From the NCBI RefSeq assembly GCF_019399895.1, contig NC_091872.1, forward strand, positions 3,728,395 through 3,792,394: a DNA stretch of 64,000 nt, in the 5' to 3' direction. Under the pieces are notes generated by a model. That model was not told where the DNA came from. It ran no database searches and saw only the letters and a list, made by a program, of their open reading frames with translations. Positions 24,301-36,800 of this stretch are shown piece after piece. Numbering within the stretch: position 1 is the stretch's first letter; every line of letters starts with the position of its first letter. The position numbers and the translations under genes were made by a program. This DNA comes from Cardiocondyla obscurior (Eukaryota; Arthropoda; Insecta; Hymenoptera; Formicidae).

Positions 24301-27300
24301 CCACATTCGTGCGATCGTGAGTCAAGGTCATGGTTGTAAAGTTTGCATTTACTTCGTAACGCCTCGGTATTACCGGTTTCGCGAGTCTTCGCTCGCAAGC
24401 TTGCTGAACAGAGCCTCTACAAGTGTTGACAAGCGGGGTTCAGTGGCGGCGCGGATTATTGTTTTTTTTTTTTAAAGAATTTTGACATGTGCAGTATGCA
24501 CAATAACTTTTTTTTTTTTAATGAATTAATATTAAAAAATTTTTAGTTTTACTTGAATGCCTATTTAAATGTCTAATTTGTGGAATTTTTCTGAACTTTA
24601 CGATTTTGATGCAAAAGAGAGAAAGAGAAAAGACAAGGGATAACAAGTCAGTGATTTAATTAAGGAACAGTCTTATTGGCGAAAGTGAATATTCCTTGCG
24701 CGAGAATAATCGTACGATCTGGCGTTTCACGTTAAAGTCGAAACAACGTTTCGACCATTAATTTGTCGCGGCAAAGTTACGAGCGCGGAACTTCCTCGTC
24801 GGGTTTACATTGCAAGAAACTCACGGTGCTATTTGTCGCGGCAAATGCATAATCACCGATTACCTTAACGAGTACGTGGCGGTGCATCGAGGCGACTAAT
24901 TAAGCGATTATAAGCGTCCTGGGCGAGCTAACGAGTGTTAATCCATAGGCGAATCGTGCCTGCTCGTGAAAGCTCGCAGGGTCAACCCGCCGCACGTTTA
25001 ACCAGTGATGAGTTTTCTCTCTTATCAATGCTTGCGGAAAATGCCATATCCCCCAAGATGCTACACTTCTCATCCCATACAGTACCTTCGCAAATTCCCT
25101 CGTTTCTCATTTCTGCGAAGCACTTCAGATTTATAAAAAACGATTCCATTAAACTGGGTCCAAGAAAAAGAAAAGAATGTAGGAAATATTTCAAACCTTT
25201 CGGCATTTATTGCCCTCTGTTCATCATTTGATGATAATAAAAGCCGATAGTAAGTCACCCAGGAAATATATAGAATGTTTTATTAAAGAAATGTGTCTAC
25301 TTTTTTTTTCGATATTATTTTCTGGTGGAATCGTTTTCTGTCCAACAATATTAATACTGTAACAGTGTAAGTTTAATTTTTTAATTTATTTATTGGAGTT
25401 ATTTAGTGGACGTATAAAATATTAATTAAAAATAAAATTATGAATTTTACTTACGCGTCTAATATTGCAAATCGATTCGGAGGCTAATCTGTGAAATCAA
25501 GAATAATAACTCGCGCAGTAAATTACGCATTACAGTAAGGCGTTGCACCGTCCGTTTTGCGGCCGGCGTTCGTCGCGCTCTCGACGTTTTCATTTTAATA
25601 GAAATTGATCGGCGGAGAGCCCGCGAGAACAAGTGGGAAGTTAAGGAGATGAAAGAGAGAGGCTGGAGGCGCGGAACAGGCGTGGGTCACGCGGGGAAGA
25701 AGCGGAGAGAGCAAACGCGGCCATGTAATTAGAAATCACGGGGGATTTACGGGGCATCGGGCAATAAATCCAAAAAGTAACGGCTAATGGCACGCATATT
25801 GACGTATCCATCTGGCTATCGTTCATCTTTCTCACGAGTCCCACACCAGGCGCACGCCCCGTGTATACGCGACGCGCGCCTCGCGGCTACTTCGCGCGAG
25901 CGGCTCGCTCTCGCTCGCGCGAAGAAGACGACGGGATGAAAGAACCGACGCCTCCAGAGTGAACCGCCGGAGCTTTCTTCTTTCGCGCGCGCGGGGAGAG
26001 AAGGGTGGAACGTCGCGGCGATCATAAGCACGCTTGATTTACGTTAAAAGCCGAGCTGGACCGGCGTTGAATCTTTATCGGAGTAGGAGTGAGACGATGA
26101 TGATGAACGATCGGCGATTTGTAGAGACGATCGGCGTACATGTGAAATGGATATATACGTGTTGCATGCGCCCGAGCGAATCTGCTAATCATTTGCAACT
26201 CGTGGCCGATATTCCGAGCGCACAAAACGTAGCTGCTTTAAGAAGCGCATCTTGAGTCGGTAGAAAAAAAAATTAAAAAAAAAAAAAAGAAAGAAAAAAG
26301 AAAACTCCCGCGGATCACAATCGTCTTTCAGAGCAGTTCGTTACGTGTGGTATACAATCATATCAATTGCCGCTCTTTGATACAACCTTTATATGTTACT
26401 ACTATAAATTTTCATTAATTACCTTATTGGAAACGAAGTTCCGCAAATCTCTGCCGAAACAAAATTGTAAAATTTAGATCTAATTTTTTGTAGTTAAATA
26501 AAATATTATTAAAGGACACATTTTTTTGTTAAACGAACGTGTTTGTATGTTCCGATCGTACCTCAAGTTTATCATCGAATTCTATTCCACTAATGTCACC
26601 ATCTATACAACAATACTACTGAAAATGCATATCGCGGCGAGGCGGTAATCCTTCACCGAGCAGGCTGGATTAACGTCTTTATTCTGAGAGAAACCCTTCG
26701 CTCGCGCATGGTGCATTGGTAATCGATCGGTTATGGTAATTCGAACGTCGAGCGTGATCGTTAAAAATGCCTGCGCGCCCACCGTTGGTGGTTGCCGTGG
26801 CTCGACGCAGCCACCACGCACTAGCGATAAAACGGCCGCGATGCGTGCAGTTCGATTAATGTAACAACGGCTGCGCGAGCAGCCGTCCGTCGTGCGTGAA
26901 AAAGGGAGAACCTCGCCTCACCTACGCGGTCTACCTACAGCGATCGCAGCAATAAAAAAAATTTATTTTTACCTGACCGTTGAAACAATTTTGTAAATTT
27001 ATGAACGAATAAAAAATGTGGATAATCAAAAATATTTTACACCTTTCTTTTTATTTCGTGCATGTAGCCTCGTTGATTTTTTTTATCAATCTGAACGTAA
27101 TATAAATAATATAAGTAAATTGTCTATTTTATTTTTATAATTAGTGCGAAATATTAATTGGTAATTAACTTTCATGATTTCTTACAAGTATAATTTTTTT
27201 TTTTTTTTAATATTGTTATATTTTCAAACGTAGATTATCTTCGAGCGATCTTTAAAGGCGTCGGCTGTATTTAATGATCAGTAGTATATTGTTAGGTTAC

Positions 27301-27754
27301 GACCCCGACGTCACGACCGTGGTAACACGGATGAAAACGAACTGTTACTCAGGATTATCTATTACGATCACGGAATTGTTTGTAATGTCACTGCTGGTGC
27401 ATTTACCCCGTAGCTAAGAGACCTTATTCGAGGCTGACCTACTCTCCCGATGTAAATACAACTAAAAGGATGTCATTTAATAATTTATACCGAGTGGGGA
27501 GATTGCAATCGGCGATCGCTCATCTCGAATCGAATCCCATGCTCTGTAATCAAGCGCGTGCTCGCCAACGTTTTCTGCACCATTAAAACGATTTATATTG
27601 CACCGTCGCGTACCTATATCCCTATCTATTTACTACGTAAACACGAGCGAAGATAACAACGGCAGCGGTATATATTTTTACGTAGACACATTACTAAAGT
27701 TTTCACGGTAAATTTAAGGTATATTAATGAAGATGTTCCGATTTTTTGTTGCAG
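21380..27754 (+). other. Intron 3 (6.4 kb)
   Basis: No exon, RNA gene or complete mobile element recognised. It contains a CT microsatellite at 23227-23258, A and T runs near 23635, 24463 and 26266-26300, and CpG-rich patches near 25850-26010. Confidence 0.7.
23227..23258 (+). repeat. CT microsatellite
   Basis: (TC)n of about 11 units followed by imperfect TTTC units, inside intron 3. Confidence 0.85.
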
Positions 27755-27872
27755 GATACTTCGACGTTGCTGGGAGACCGGTTATCGAATTCGAGGATAA
27801 CTTATCCGCGAGAGAAACCCTCTCTGTTAGAGAGACATCGTCTTTTCTGCTCTACCTCGCACGTCTACCCAG
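27755..27872 (+). CDS. Exon 4: start of Sec14/CRAL-TRIO-like domain
   Basis: The acceptor is TTTTTTGTTGCAG and the donor is CCCAG|GTACGT; phase 1 in, phase 2 out (residues 434-471). The peptide opens YFDVAGRPVIEFEDN, matching the D-x2-G-R/G-P-V-hydrophobic motif at the start of Sec14-like domains in Trio, Dbs and PLEKHG4. SSFLLYLARLP follows, equivalent to the helix ending in [YF]L-x2-IP in those proteins. The distance between the two motifs is close to that in Trio. This is one of two exons that give the family assignment. Confidence 0.88.
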
Positions 27873-30800
27873 GTACGTTCCCGTCTCGTTTGCTCGTACG
27901 ATACATCAACTTCGGCGCACGTCGTGATCACCATACGGACCGCGTAGTCGCGGGATGCCGATAAATCAATCGGGATTATCGCGGGATCAGTCGCGCGTGC
28001 GGTGCCCGCTGGACCGTGCGATAATTTATGAATTCGATTAGCGGGGCGACGCGGCCGCGAATGATTTTTTGCGCGAAGGGCGTTTTTAGCTCGGCGCAAG
28101 AAACTTCGCACTTCACAGCCGCGGGAACGCTGACGCGAGACACCCATTTATTACGCCGGCATCTGCACTCCTCAACGAGGTTGTTGTTGTAAGCCGATAA
28201 TAACTGAAATCATCCGATTTCGAATTGGCAATTTATTAATTCCGGGCGGCGGGGGCAGCGGCTCCGCGAGCTTTCCGCTAAATAAACGTGATCGACGCCG
28301 TTGTCGGTAATAATTATAATTTTCCGCCGTCATGGAGTCGCAGGGCACGCCTACTATAATCGCCGGTGCGGGGCAAAGTCGCGACTTACCGTTTCTTCTC
28401 AGCTCGGCCGCATCTCGTCGTACAAGCTCTCCGGTGAAGCTTCCTCTCGTTTGTAAGCTGTTCAATTAACGCGCTTACGACGTGCCTACCGATATAACGC
28501 TTTCTAATATCGGCGCAGCGGCGATTAAATACCGTGAGAACCGTATTGGAGCAAATCAACACCGGTTTGATTACGGGAAATGTTTTACGAGCTGCAGGCT
28601 TTATATTAACGCGATAATTGTTGATAAATTATCAATTATTTGTCATTAATTAATTAGAACATTCAACATTAAAATTATCCAATTAACGAATAGAAAATAC
28701 GAATGAAAAAGATTAAATTTTTTAAAACGAATTTAGTACAAATTATTTCAAAGTGTCTAATTGAAGCTATATATTTTATCTTATAAAAATTTTGAAGGAA
28801 GAAAATTTACTTTTTTTTTGTTTTAGTAAGAAAAATAGAATTAAAAAAAATAAGAGTTTCAGGATTTATATTATTTTACTTCTCGGATATAGATTCTTTT
28901 TGTTGCCTAGCGGCTTTTGATGGAATTGCATCTCTAGTCATTTGCGATAATCACGACGTCATTTCGCGATTCTTTGCAGCGCGACCGCGTTCGCATACTC
29001 TTCTACTCGTAAAACATCACGCGTTGCGATAGCAACGCGCGTCGGTATCGGTCATCACGCGGCTTTATGGTTTTCCACGCAACTGGTAACGCCGACGAAG
29101 TCTCGTGGGCACCGTCGGGACGCAGAATGTGCGGGAGAAGGGGGATCGTCAGTATCAAGCCGACGGCGGCAAGAACGAGACGGGAAACGTAAAAGCGAGA
29201 AAAGCGCGCGCTATCACGCTCCGGGCGTCTCTCGGCGGCTTCTCGTTGAAATAAGAAATATTGTTTCGCCGACGATGATGGAACGCGGTCTTTCGAAGAT
29301 TTGTCATTTTGAATATTAAAGTAGCATCCGGAAATATGAGCTTCCTGGGCCCGTAGGCTTCGCCGTGACTTCGCGATATACGTGCAACGACAGGAAGTCA
29401 GGTTTGATTTTATCTCATTGGGCTGTCGCTCCGGCAGGTTCGTTCTCGCTACATCGGCTCGTGGCTAACCGTACGATTCGCGCTATCGAGTTTTACGGGG
29501 AGTACCTAACAGCACGCGCATTTGAAAGTCTCGGTCGCACAGTTGCATGCGCAATTTGAGAAGGTTGTCACGAAACGTTGCATAGGCGTCCCCTTCGCTG
29601 CTCTCTCGATCTTTAATAATACACGAACGAAAAATTGGAACCTGTCGCGAGACGGAGGAATCGAATAAACGCCGGATAAAAGTTATTACTAAAAATGGAA
29701 CAACTGGCGCGATAGAACGAGAGGAGAAAGAAAAAAAAATGCTGCCTCTCGACTTGTGGTTTGTCGTGCTAGATTTGAGATAGATCTCGTGAACACAAAG
29801 CTGAATATTGTTCGCGTTAAACACTACACCACTGTGTCGCCCAGAACCGTGATTGTTGTTTCACGAGAGGGATACGAGGGGGGTGGAGTGCGACGGGAGC
29901 CGCGTGAGAAAGGCTGCATATTTAATATCAGCCACCCACGTGTCATAACTTAATGCTGTTTACGATATTCAATACAACTGAATTACATTTAGCCGGCTGG
30001 AATTGCGCTTACGTACATTTTCAGCTACTGCCTGTGGAAAGGCGATCTCTTATTGTAGCTCGAATATCGGCCAGACGCGTTCACAATCAGGCTTCGTCAT
30101 AGTGACAATGTTGCCTTCTGACGTTGCTACGTGTCATTTGAAATGAATAGGTCTTTTTATAATGTCGTCGGTCGACAGACGTAAAATATTTATTTCCATC
30201 AGAATATGATCAAGAACGTAATTTGAAATTAATACGACAGCCGCTTGATAAATAAGTCGACACTTCTTCGTCTCATTTCTCTCGAGAGATTAATTTTGGT
30301 GCGAGCTAAAAAATTATAAATGTTCAGAGATAAATATAGAGATTGTAACAAATTCGTACGACAATCTAGCTGTCCCTATTTATTACAGCTTTCGTAATTA
30401 TTCAAAATTATTACTTGTAAGAGAAGTTTGAGATTTTACCTACTATAATAGTTTGCAAGTTCAGGACAACGCGATTCAGACTTTTAACGACGTAATCTAC
30501 GTTTAGTAATGAACCGGTATCAAGACTGGGCCGTTTGTCAACGTGATTTAAGCGCTTCGCTTTAAACTCAACTCAAATGGCGATCGTGAGAAACGACACG
30601 TCGATTAAAATACATAACGAGGCACGCCTGACGGGTCTTGCACGTGTACGTCGATTTACAAAAGCGTCGCCGTGGCGAATGACACGCTTCATTCCACGGC
30701 ACGACAGAGAAGAGAAATCGTAGCAAGACACGTGGGAGATCTTGCAATACGTGTGCACTACTGCACCGCGCGGTGACTCACGTGTGCGCACGAAATTCCT

Positions 30801-31123
30801 CGACAGTAGCGATAATATTTGCTTAGGAAATTCGACGTTTGTAAATACAGACCGGTGCGCTTGTGTGAGAACGGGGATATACAGTTTCGATAAGCACTCG
30901 AAAAGCACGGTAGGCTGCCCGGCTAATGCACGTAAAATTTTTTTTTTTTTTTTAATTTTTTTAACCGACGGCAGCGTTATACGAACTATAGTTTTGATAA
31001 TAATATTAACGATTTCACTCTAATTATCTAAGTAATTTTTTATTGCAGTCATGCAATAAGCAATTTTATTGCATTTGAACTCAATAATTTTAATAAACGT
31101 CTACTTTTTTTTTTTTTTTTCAG
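27873..31123 (+). other. Intron 4 (3.3 kb)
   Basis: Nothing recognised apart from short low-complexity runs. The end is a long T tract that serves as the acceptor of exon 5. Confidence 0.75.
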
Positions 31124-31217
31124 CTCCGACCGCACGAAAGATGGCTTCACTATTTTCATACGCGGCGATTCTAAGGAAATTCTGGAGTTTGTGGATAGTG
31201 TATTGGTTCTGCTGCAG
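31124..31217 (+). CDS. Exon 5: central strand and helix of Sec14-like domain
   Basis: The acceptor is a long T tract ending TTTCAG and the donor is CTGCAG|GTAGGA; phase 2 in, phase 0 out (residues 473-503). The peptide has KDGFTIFIRGDSKEIL, equivalent to the GFTVIVD strand of Trio and SESTD1. The usual aspartate or glycine after the strand is replaced by RGDS, which is only an incidental match to an integrin motif. A helix ending SVLVLLQ follows, matching the K-x-LLQ-x helix. Together with exon 4 it forms the recognisable core of the domain. Confidence 0.9.
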
Positions 31218-31302
31218 GTAGGAATTTAATGATTTCGCGAACGTATGGAGATGATCTTATCGAGTCACCGTCGAAATCACGTGCAATTCTTGTCTTTTAT
31301 AG

Positions 31303-31395
31303 GGCAGGATCAATGTGGCTCAGGCTCTCGTGCTTCGAAACGCGACAGCAACTGATGGACCGGTCAATTCTCTTTTACCTCTGAGTAGCGCCCAG
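31303..31395 (+). CDS. Exon 6: Sec14-like domain, continued
   Basis: The acceptor is GTCTTTTATAG and the donor is GCCCAG|GTGAGT. It has 31 codons, phase 0 to 0 (residues 504-534), and lies only 85 nt after exon 5. GRINVAQALVLRN corresponds to the hydrophobic strand written I-x-VALII[KR] in Trio, where a lysine/proline usually follows. Here it becomes a polar NATATDGP turn, so lipid-site residues may be lost. SLLPLSSAQ leads into the next exon. Confidence 0.87.
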
Positions 31396-31787
31396 GTGAG
31401 TTTCAATGTCGGTGAACAATTAAATGCCTCGGACGGCATTGAGCGCGCACCTTCGCCGGCAAGAAAGTAAACGCGCTCAATCGCTCGTTGTTTTTGTCCG
31501 CCGATGTTCATTGAACCGCCCCGGTACTGATCCAGTTTCCACGGTGTATTATATTTGGCTCCTTAAGAGCCCGCACGTGCGCCTCGTATCGTAATCGTGT
31601 CGCTTGGCGCATACAGCCGCACGGATTTTCCATTGTGTGACGTTTCTCTCCTTTGTCGGAGCGAAACGAAATATCGCTACAAAAGCTCGGTATTCGCGGC
31701 AAACGTAATTTACGGCCGACCCGTAAGTGTACGGATCATTGAATGCCATTGGAACATTATAATTACCCTATAAACGTTCCCTTTCAG
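31396..31787 (+). other. Intron 6
   Basis: A 392-bp intron with GT-AG borders. Nothing else seen. Confidence 0.8.
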
Positions 31788-31877
31788 ACCGTCATTGTGA
31801 ATGACGCCACTCTCGCAAAGTATATTCCCAGACGAGAAGGAAATCACGACCAGATGCAATGGATCGCTTTTTACAAG
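31788..31877 (+). CDS. Exon 7: end of Sec14-like domain
   Basis: The acceptor is TTCCCTTTCAG and the donor is TACAAG|GTAATT. It has 30 codons, phase 0 to 0 (residues 535-564). TVIVNDATLAKYIPRREG matches the segment with a strand, the L-x-[KR] helix and the conserved [VI]-x-P turn (Trio: DLTKVVDPSQL). HDQMQWIAFYK corresponds to the closing HEEW-I-x-R/F segment, in which a histidine and a tryptophan mark the end of the Sec14 domain and the start of the spectrin repeats. Confidence 0.88.
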
Positions 31878-32999
31878 GTAATTATGCCTTCCGCGATTAA
31901 TACTTTGATACGTGTCAACATTGGAGAAATTAATTGAAGTAACGGGTATTAAAGAGAACGTATAACGAAAGAAAACATAAATTTTTTTTACGTACATTAT
32001 ACATGTAAAATATGCGACGATTAATGATCATTGACATGGACAAAAAGTTTTAATAATGTGAGCCGCGCGACAAATTGCCGTCGCAATTTGTCGTTTAACG
32101 TCACATAATGTAAAGTCATTTCGATCGACTACAATGTGACGGTGATGCGTAACAAATGAATCGACAAGTTTAACGAAATAAATGTATGCTTGAAAATGTT
32201 CGAGCGAAATAATTGCGTAGATCTGCTTGTTCGTGATCTTTTAACGACTGTTGGAGAATTTATAAGTTGACCGTGACACAATCATAATCAATTTATCTTG
32301 ATAAAAATTCATTTACATTTTGATTATTAAAGTTCTAAGTTTTATATTTGTACGTGAATAGTTGATCTTTATTTCTGATTTTTTTTTATTTACAATACGA
32401 CCACTTTTTTTTTTAATAATATTTTTTTCTATATTTTATTCACGTTAAATAGAAGGTGATATATTAATTATCTTATTTTTGCGCGTTTCTGTATCGCAAT
32501 CTTAACTTTATATCGGTCAGCATTAATATATCTCTATATCACGTCACAAAAAAAATGCTAGCTTGATATATAAACGCGGAATGAAATTAATGATATCAGA
32601 AATCGATATCGATCACTACTCGGAACGCGCTGCATTTGTCGCGGCTCGATCTGTAACGCGATTGGTGCTTGCGCACACGCGCAATCCAAGTTGGTAACTG
32701 AATTGAAAAATTATCGAGATAATAATTTGACGTGTCTGTTCCGCATGCAATGAATACCAGTTATTTATTACGTATTTCTTTAAACAATGTGCTTTCCGTA
32801 AGATTTACAATGACTGGCCGATTACGGTTCATTGAGTCGCGCAATCGCTGTGTTAGACTTGTCTACTTTTGCATTGCCAACATTCCTCTCGGAATACCGA
32901 TTACCGATGAAGGACATTTCTCTCGCCGGATCGCGGGAACACCGTCGGGAAGTAGATAGACATCAGCCCCGCCATGATCGGTATTTTGATTTCCCGTAG
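31878..32999 (+). other. Intron 7
   Basis: A 1.1-kb intron, AT-rich in the middle, with no coding signal. Confidence 0.8.
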
Positions 33000-33217
33000 G
33001 AGTACGACAGCCTCATGACAGAGTGGCAATCGGCTGGTCGCAGATTGGCCCTCGAAATGTCGGAGCTAAAGGAATGCACAAGCCTGTCCGGCACTTTGAC
33101 GCCTCTCGGTCGGCTCCTCACGGACCCCACATTGAGAAGAACGTCTAGAGATGCCGAAGAGGCTATCGCCGCGCTTGAGGAACGCGCGGCTCCACTTTTA
33201 AACATCGAACACGTTAG
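33000..33217 (+). CDS. Exon 8: first spectrin-like helices
   Basis: The acceptor is TGATTTCCCGTAG and the donor is GTTAG|GTAAAA; phase 0 in, phase 2 out (residues 565-636). The peptide is strongly helical, with EYDSLMTEWQSAGRRLALE and later RDAEEAIAALEERAAPLL separated by a GRLLTDPTLRR turn. This fits the helices after the Sec14 domain in PLEKHG4, MCF2L and SESTD1. The tryptophan in the first helix is at the position usual for spectrin repeats. The + strand frame is kept at both borders. Confidence 0.9.
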
Positions 33218-33673
33218 GTAAAACATTTTTCTTTTTTTTGTATATTTATACTAACGATGTAAAAGAGGGAAACGCTCTTTCTAAAATTACTCTTAATGTG
33301 TTGACTAACTAATTGTTGCTAATTAATATCAAATACTATTTATAGCGATATTGACTTATATTATTTATTCATTTTGCGAATTATTTTTATCATTAATTAA
33401 AATCGTACCGAGAAACTAATTGGATCGATTGAGTCAGATATACCTAATTAAATCTGCGTCGATTTTTTTCGTTTATACATATAAAGAGTATAATAATCAA
33501 GAACATTTTCATGAAAGTAAGCAACGTATATTAACCGGGTACATTCAGCGTTCCAATTTGCGCTTCGATCATTGCGGATTCGCGACTCGAGATCCAATCG
33601 TTTATATGCGAAGAAACGATTATGCAGATTCCTAACGGTGCGTCATGATCACGGTTCCTTTTTAACTTTCCAG
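33218..33673 (+). other. Intron 8
   Basis: A 456-bp AT-rich intron with GT-AG borders. Nothing else seen. Confidence 0.8.
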
Positions 33674-33812
33674 ATTGTCGGTGAAACGAGCCCGAAGACT
33701 GGTGGAAGAGGTGGGTAAAGCCGCCACCAGATTGGAGTCGTCGTTCGAGTCGCGACGCGCGACTATCCGCAATCTCGCGGTTCTACGAAGCATCGAGGAT
33801 CAAGCGCACGAG
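33674..33812 (+). CDS. Exon 9: spectrin-like coiled region, last visible exon
   Basis: The acceptor is TTTAACTTTCCAG and the donor is CACGAG|GTAAGT, close to consensus; phase 2 in, phase 0 out (residues 638-683). The peptide is one or two long amphipathic helices, LSVKRARRLVEEVGKAATR and a following RNLAVLRSIEDQAHE. The strong donor shows that the transcript continues. The next exon must start in phase 0, and none is convincing before the end of the window. Confidence 0.88.
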
Positions 33813-36800
33813 GTAAGTCTTTGCACAAATTAATATGTCCGCCGAGTTCTCCGTGAAGTCTCGTAAATCTTCTTCACTCGCAAACCGGCTAATCCGTACC
33901 GAAACACCAACTTATCTGATTAACATTAGCCTCGATGTTGCTATCGCGATGGGAGCCAGGAACGACTACGTAGTAACCGATAGTGTCGTATTTCCGATGC
34001 AGTAACGGCATTTGGATAAATGCGAGAGATAAGATTACAATTTTCAACTGCGAGGTGTGTTGCAAGTAATAATTATTTTATAGGGGAAGGGGGAAATATT
34101 ATTTTATTTTTATGGACCAAACGTTTATATTTTTCATTTAACTTATTCGGAAATTATACGAAGTGTGTCGAATAGAATTATGATTAGCTCGTCAATTGCC
34201 AGTATTGCTTAGACGTTGTTTATGCCTCGCGTTGGCCACCATTGCCACTGCAACCACCCATGGCCTTGAACTAGAAGATCGTATATCGCAGTGCAGTTTG
34301 TTACTCCGCGTGCACATGAAGGCCCACCGTACATGGCCGTTCTCCCAACTCGTTCCTCGACGATTACTCCGAAGTTATTGCACGCAATGCTTATACTGTC
34401 TCGTGTACGTGGACTATCCTCCCTCCGAGACTCGTACGGCCGCTCTTGACCACGACTTGGCGCATTGAATTCAGCCAGTCAGTCTCCCTCGGTCGACAAT
34501 GGAATACGCACAAAGGGCTCCCTATCCTCACTTCCACGAACGAGCTTTCGCTTCGAAAACCTCAGCACTGTATATCTGCCCGTCGAACGATCTCTCGTGT
34601 TGACATTCGATCTCTCATCGATCTTTTGCGGGGCGTCAGCTTCGCCGGCGAACACCGTCGTCTTGTTATTTCTTGGTCCTTCGCAAATACGACGCAGCTT
34701 TGTCCGTGGCATCGAGAGAATTCAGCCTTTTTTTTTTTTTTTTTTTAATGTTAAGAATAGCTGCTCTTTGTGCGACATTTATTTATAATTTATTATTTAG
34801 TTAAAAGAGTATTTTACTTCGGTATTTGACATAGTTTGATTAGTTGAATATAACTTATTTTTAATAAGTTCTCTGTTGCGTTAAAAATTTTTTCTTTTTT
34901 TTCTATTTTTTAAAGAGAACTTTTTTGAGAAAATGTATATAATGTATATGGACGTAGTTAAATAAAAGCATTTAATGTTTTAAATTACATTCAGTGATTT
35001 CTCCAGCAATTTTAGTAATTGTTCAATCGCCGATTCCGAGAGATGTCTAAAGCAAACATGCGTGTTAACGCGTTTTCCTCGTATTAGACGTTGCGAAGAT
35101 TGGCGAACGCGCGCAATCATCTGCCTCTCCGACGCATTACACTCACTATTTCCATAATGACGAGCGGGTCCGGGGACGTGATTGGCGTTACCAATGCATG
35201 CGAGTATAATCGATAATGCGACGGCAAAATCGTGCGAATCGATGAACGATGATATTACGGAGAATAATTGAGAAATTCATCATCTTTCAAAATTCTCAGC
35301 CCTTTTTTTTTAACAAAATAATTACACACAACGACGATTTTTTAAATTATTATATATGATAATTTATCTTTAATTTTTGTGCGCAGCGTGAATACACGTG
35401 AACATATTATTTGTTACGAGGTTTAATTTCGCGCTAAATAAATTGTCGTCTAATCATGATCTTACACGCAGCCTTAACGAGCCCTTTAGGGCGAAAGCGA
35501 AATCGGGATCGCCGTGAATTCACATCTTTCGTGCGCAATTTGCGAATCGGAAATTACCGTGGCGGATCACATAAATGCCGCTCTTCTCTTGATCGCTTTA
35601 TAATTATTAATTATCCATCATGTGCACGCAGAGGACGGCCCGCCCTTTGGGAACCTGAGTGTGAATGAATGACCTAGGCGGTTCGCGATGCTCGAGTCTG
35701 TAATTTTCACCATTTTTTCATATCCCTCCGTCATCAAGACGTCTAAAGTGATCAACATGGAGAATAACATTCGTCGAAATTACGATATCAGATTAGCGCT
35801 AAAGGGAAAAGAGATTTCTCCTAAACACAGCCTTCATTCCCATTTTGCGTGTTTCGTACTAAAATTAACAGCTAAAAATAGCTTAAAATCTTAGGAGCTA
35901 TTTCATTCAGCTTGATGATGATTATGCAAATTTGTCAAAGAACAATATTTTTTCTTATCAGTGCTGAATAAATTTGTTTACAATGCTTGGGTTATATTAA
36001 CAATAATTTAATAATTAAAGAAGAATTAAAAGAGAATTACAGAACCGTGAGTTCGAATGTAGAGCGACCGATAATAATCACTCCTCTTCTCGGAATTATT
36101 AAGTTGCAACTTGCATTTTTGCGGATCGAATTATCCTTCGATAATGTATTCGTTAACGCTCGTTAAAAGCTGCCACATAAAGAAGAAGAAAAGAACAGCG
36201 CGAATGCGAAATTGGCCAAAATGTACGTGTGCCGGGTAAGTGCGTGAGCGTACCGCTCAATCTCGCGGGCAAGATTCTTTTTCTTTTGCCGAGCTGTTAA
36301 GCCCCGAATGATCAGAGCGCGGCTTCCTACACGCACAAAGCATTCCTCGATAATTAGATACAAGATGCGTGTTGTCCGTGCGCTGCCGCGTACGCGCGAA
36401 GTCTCGTACACGCGGCCCAACTGAGAGACGAGTCGACGATGGGGCGTTAATACAGCAGCCGTCAGACTTTCACTTTAACGAAGTGGCTATTTAACGTCAC
36501 GATTATAATTTTGATCGGTTGATAACGCTTGTGCCCTCGACGAATTTTGATCGTAGATGGAATCGCGCTTCCGAGTCCTCGTGTGTCTTGGTTTTTAAAA
36601 GAGAAAAAAGGAAAAAAAAAAACTGTCGGAAAGCGAAGGGTGGAGGGATAAATGGCAAGGGCGTGTGAATTAAAATATCCCGCCGTCGAATTCCTGTTGA
36701 CGGGATACCGTTGTGAAATACCGATCGAGAAATGCCGGTTTACTAATCAACGGACTCGTCCTAAGTGCATTCTTTCGCATCGAAAACCATAAAGGAGGCA

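Larger units (their letters stand above)
16727..33812 (+). other. Gene span: Sec14/spectrin-type protein, probable puratrophin-1 (PLEKHG4)-like RhoGEF, partial
   Basis: Nine exons on one strand join without a frameshift or stop into 683 codons. Intron phases in order are 0, 1, 1, 2, 0, 0, 0, 2, and the last exon ends in phase 0. The visible protein has a charged N-terminal region, a Sec14/CRAL-TRIO-like domain and then spectrin-like helices. Known families with this order are puratrophin-1/PLEKHG4, MCF2L (Dbs) and Trio/Kalirin, which carry DH-PH exchange domains after the spectrin part, and SESTD1, which does not. In those proteins the Sec14 module binds phosphoinositides or regulates the GEF, and the spectrin part mediates contacts. 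Puratrophin-1-like is my preferred assignment because of the long N-terminal extension and single Sec14 domain, but this comes from remembered family architecture, not from a search. Start codon, DH-PH and stop codon are not visible. Confidence 0.75.

Noticed and set aside
34196..34748. Pyrimidine-rich block with three overlapping frames of 77-107 codons ending in poly-T
   Set aside because: Frames on both strands are open because of composition. The tail is poly-T rather than poly-A on the + strand, so a retrocopy is unlikely, and there is no domain.
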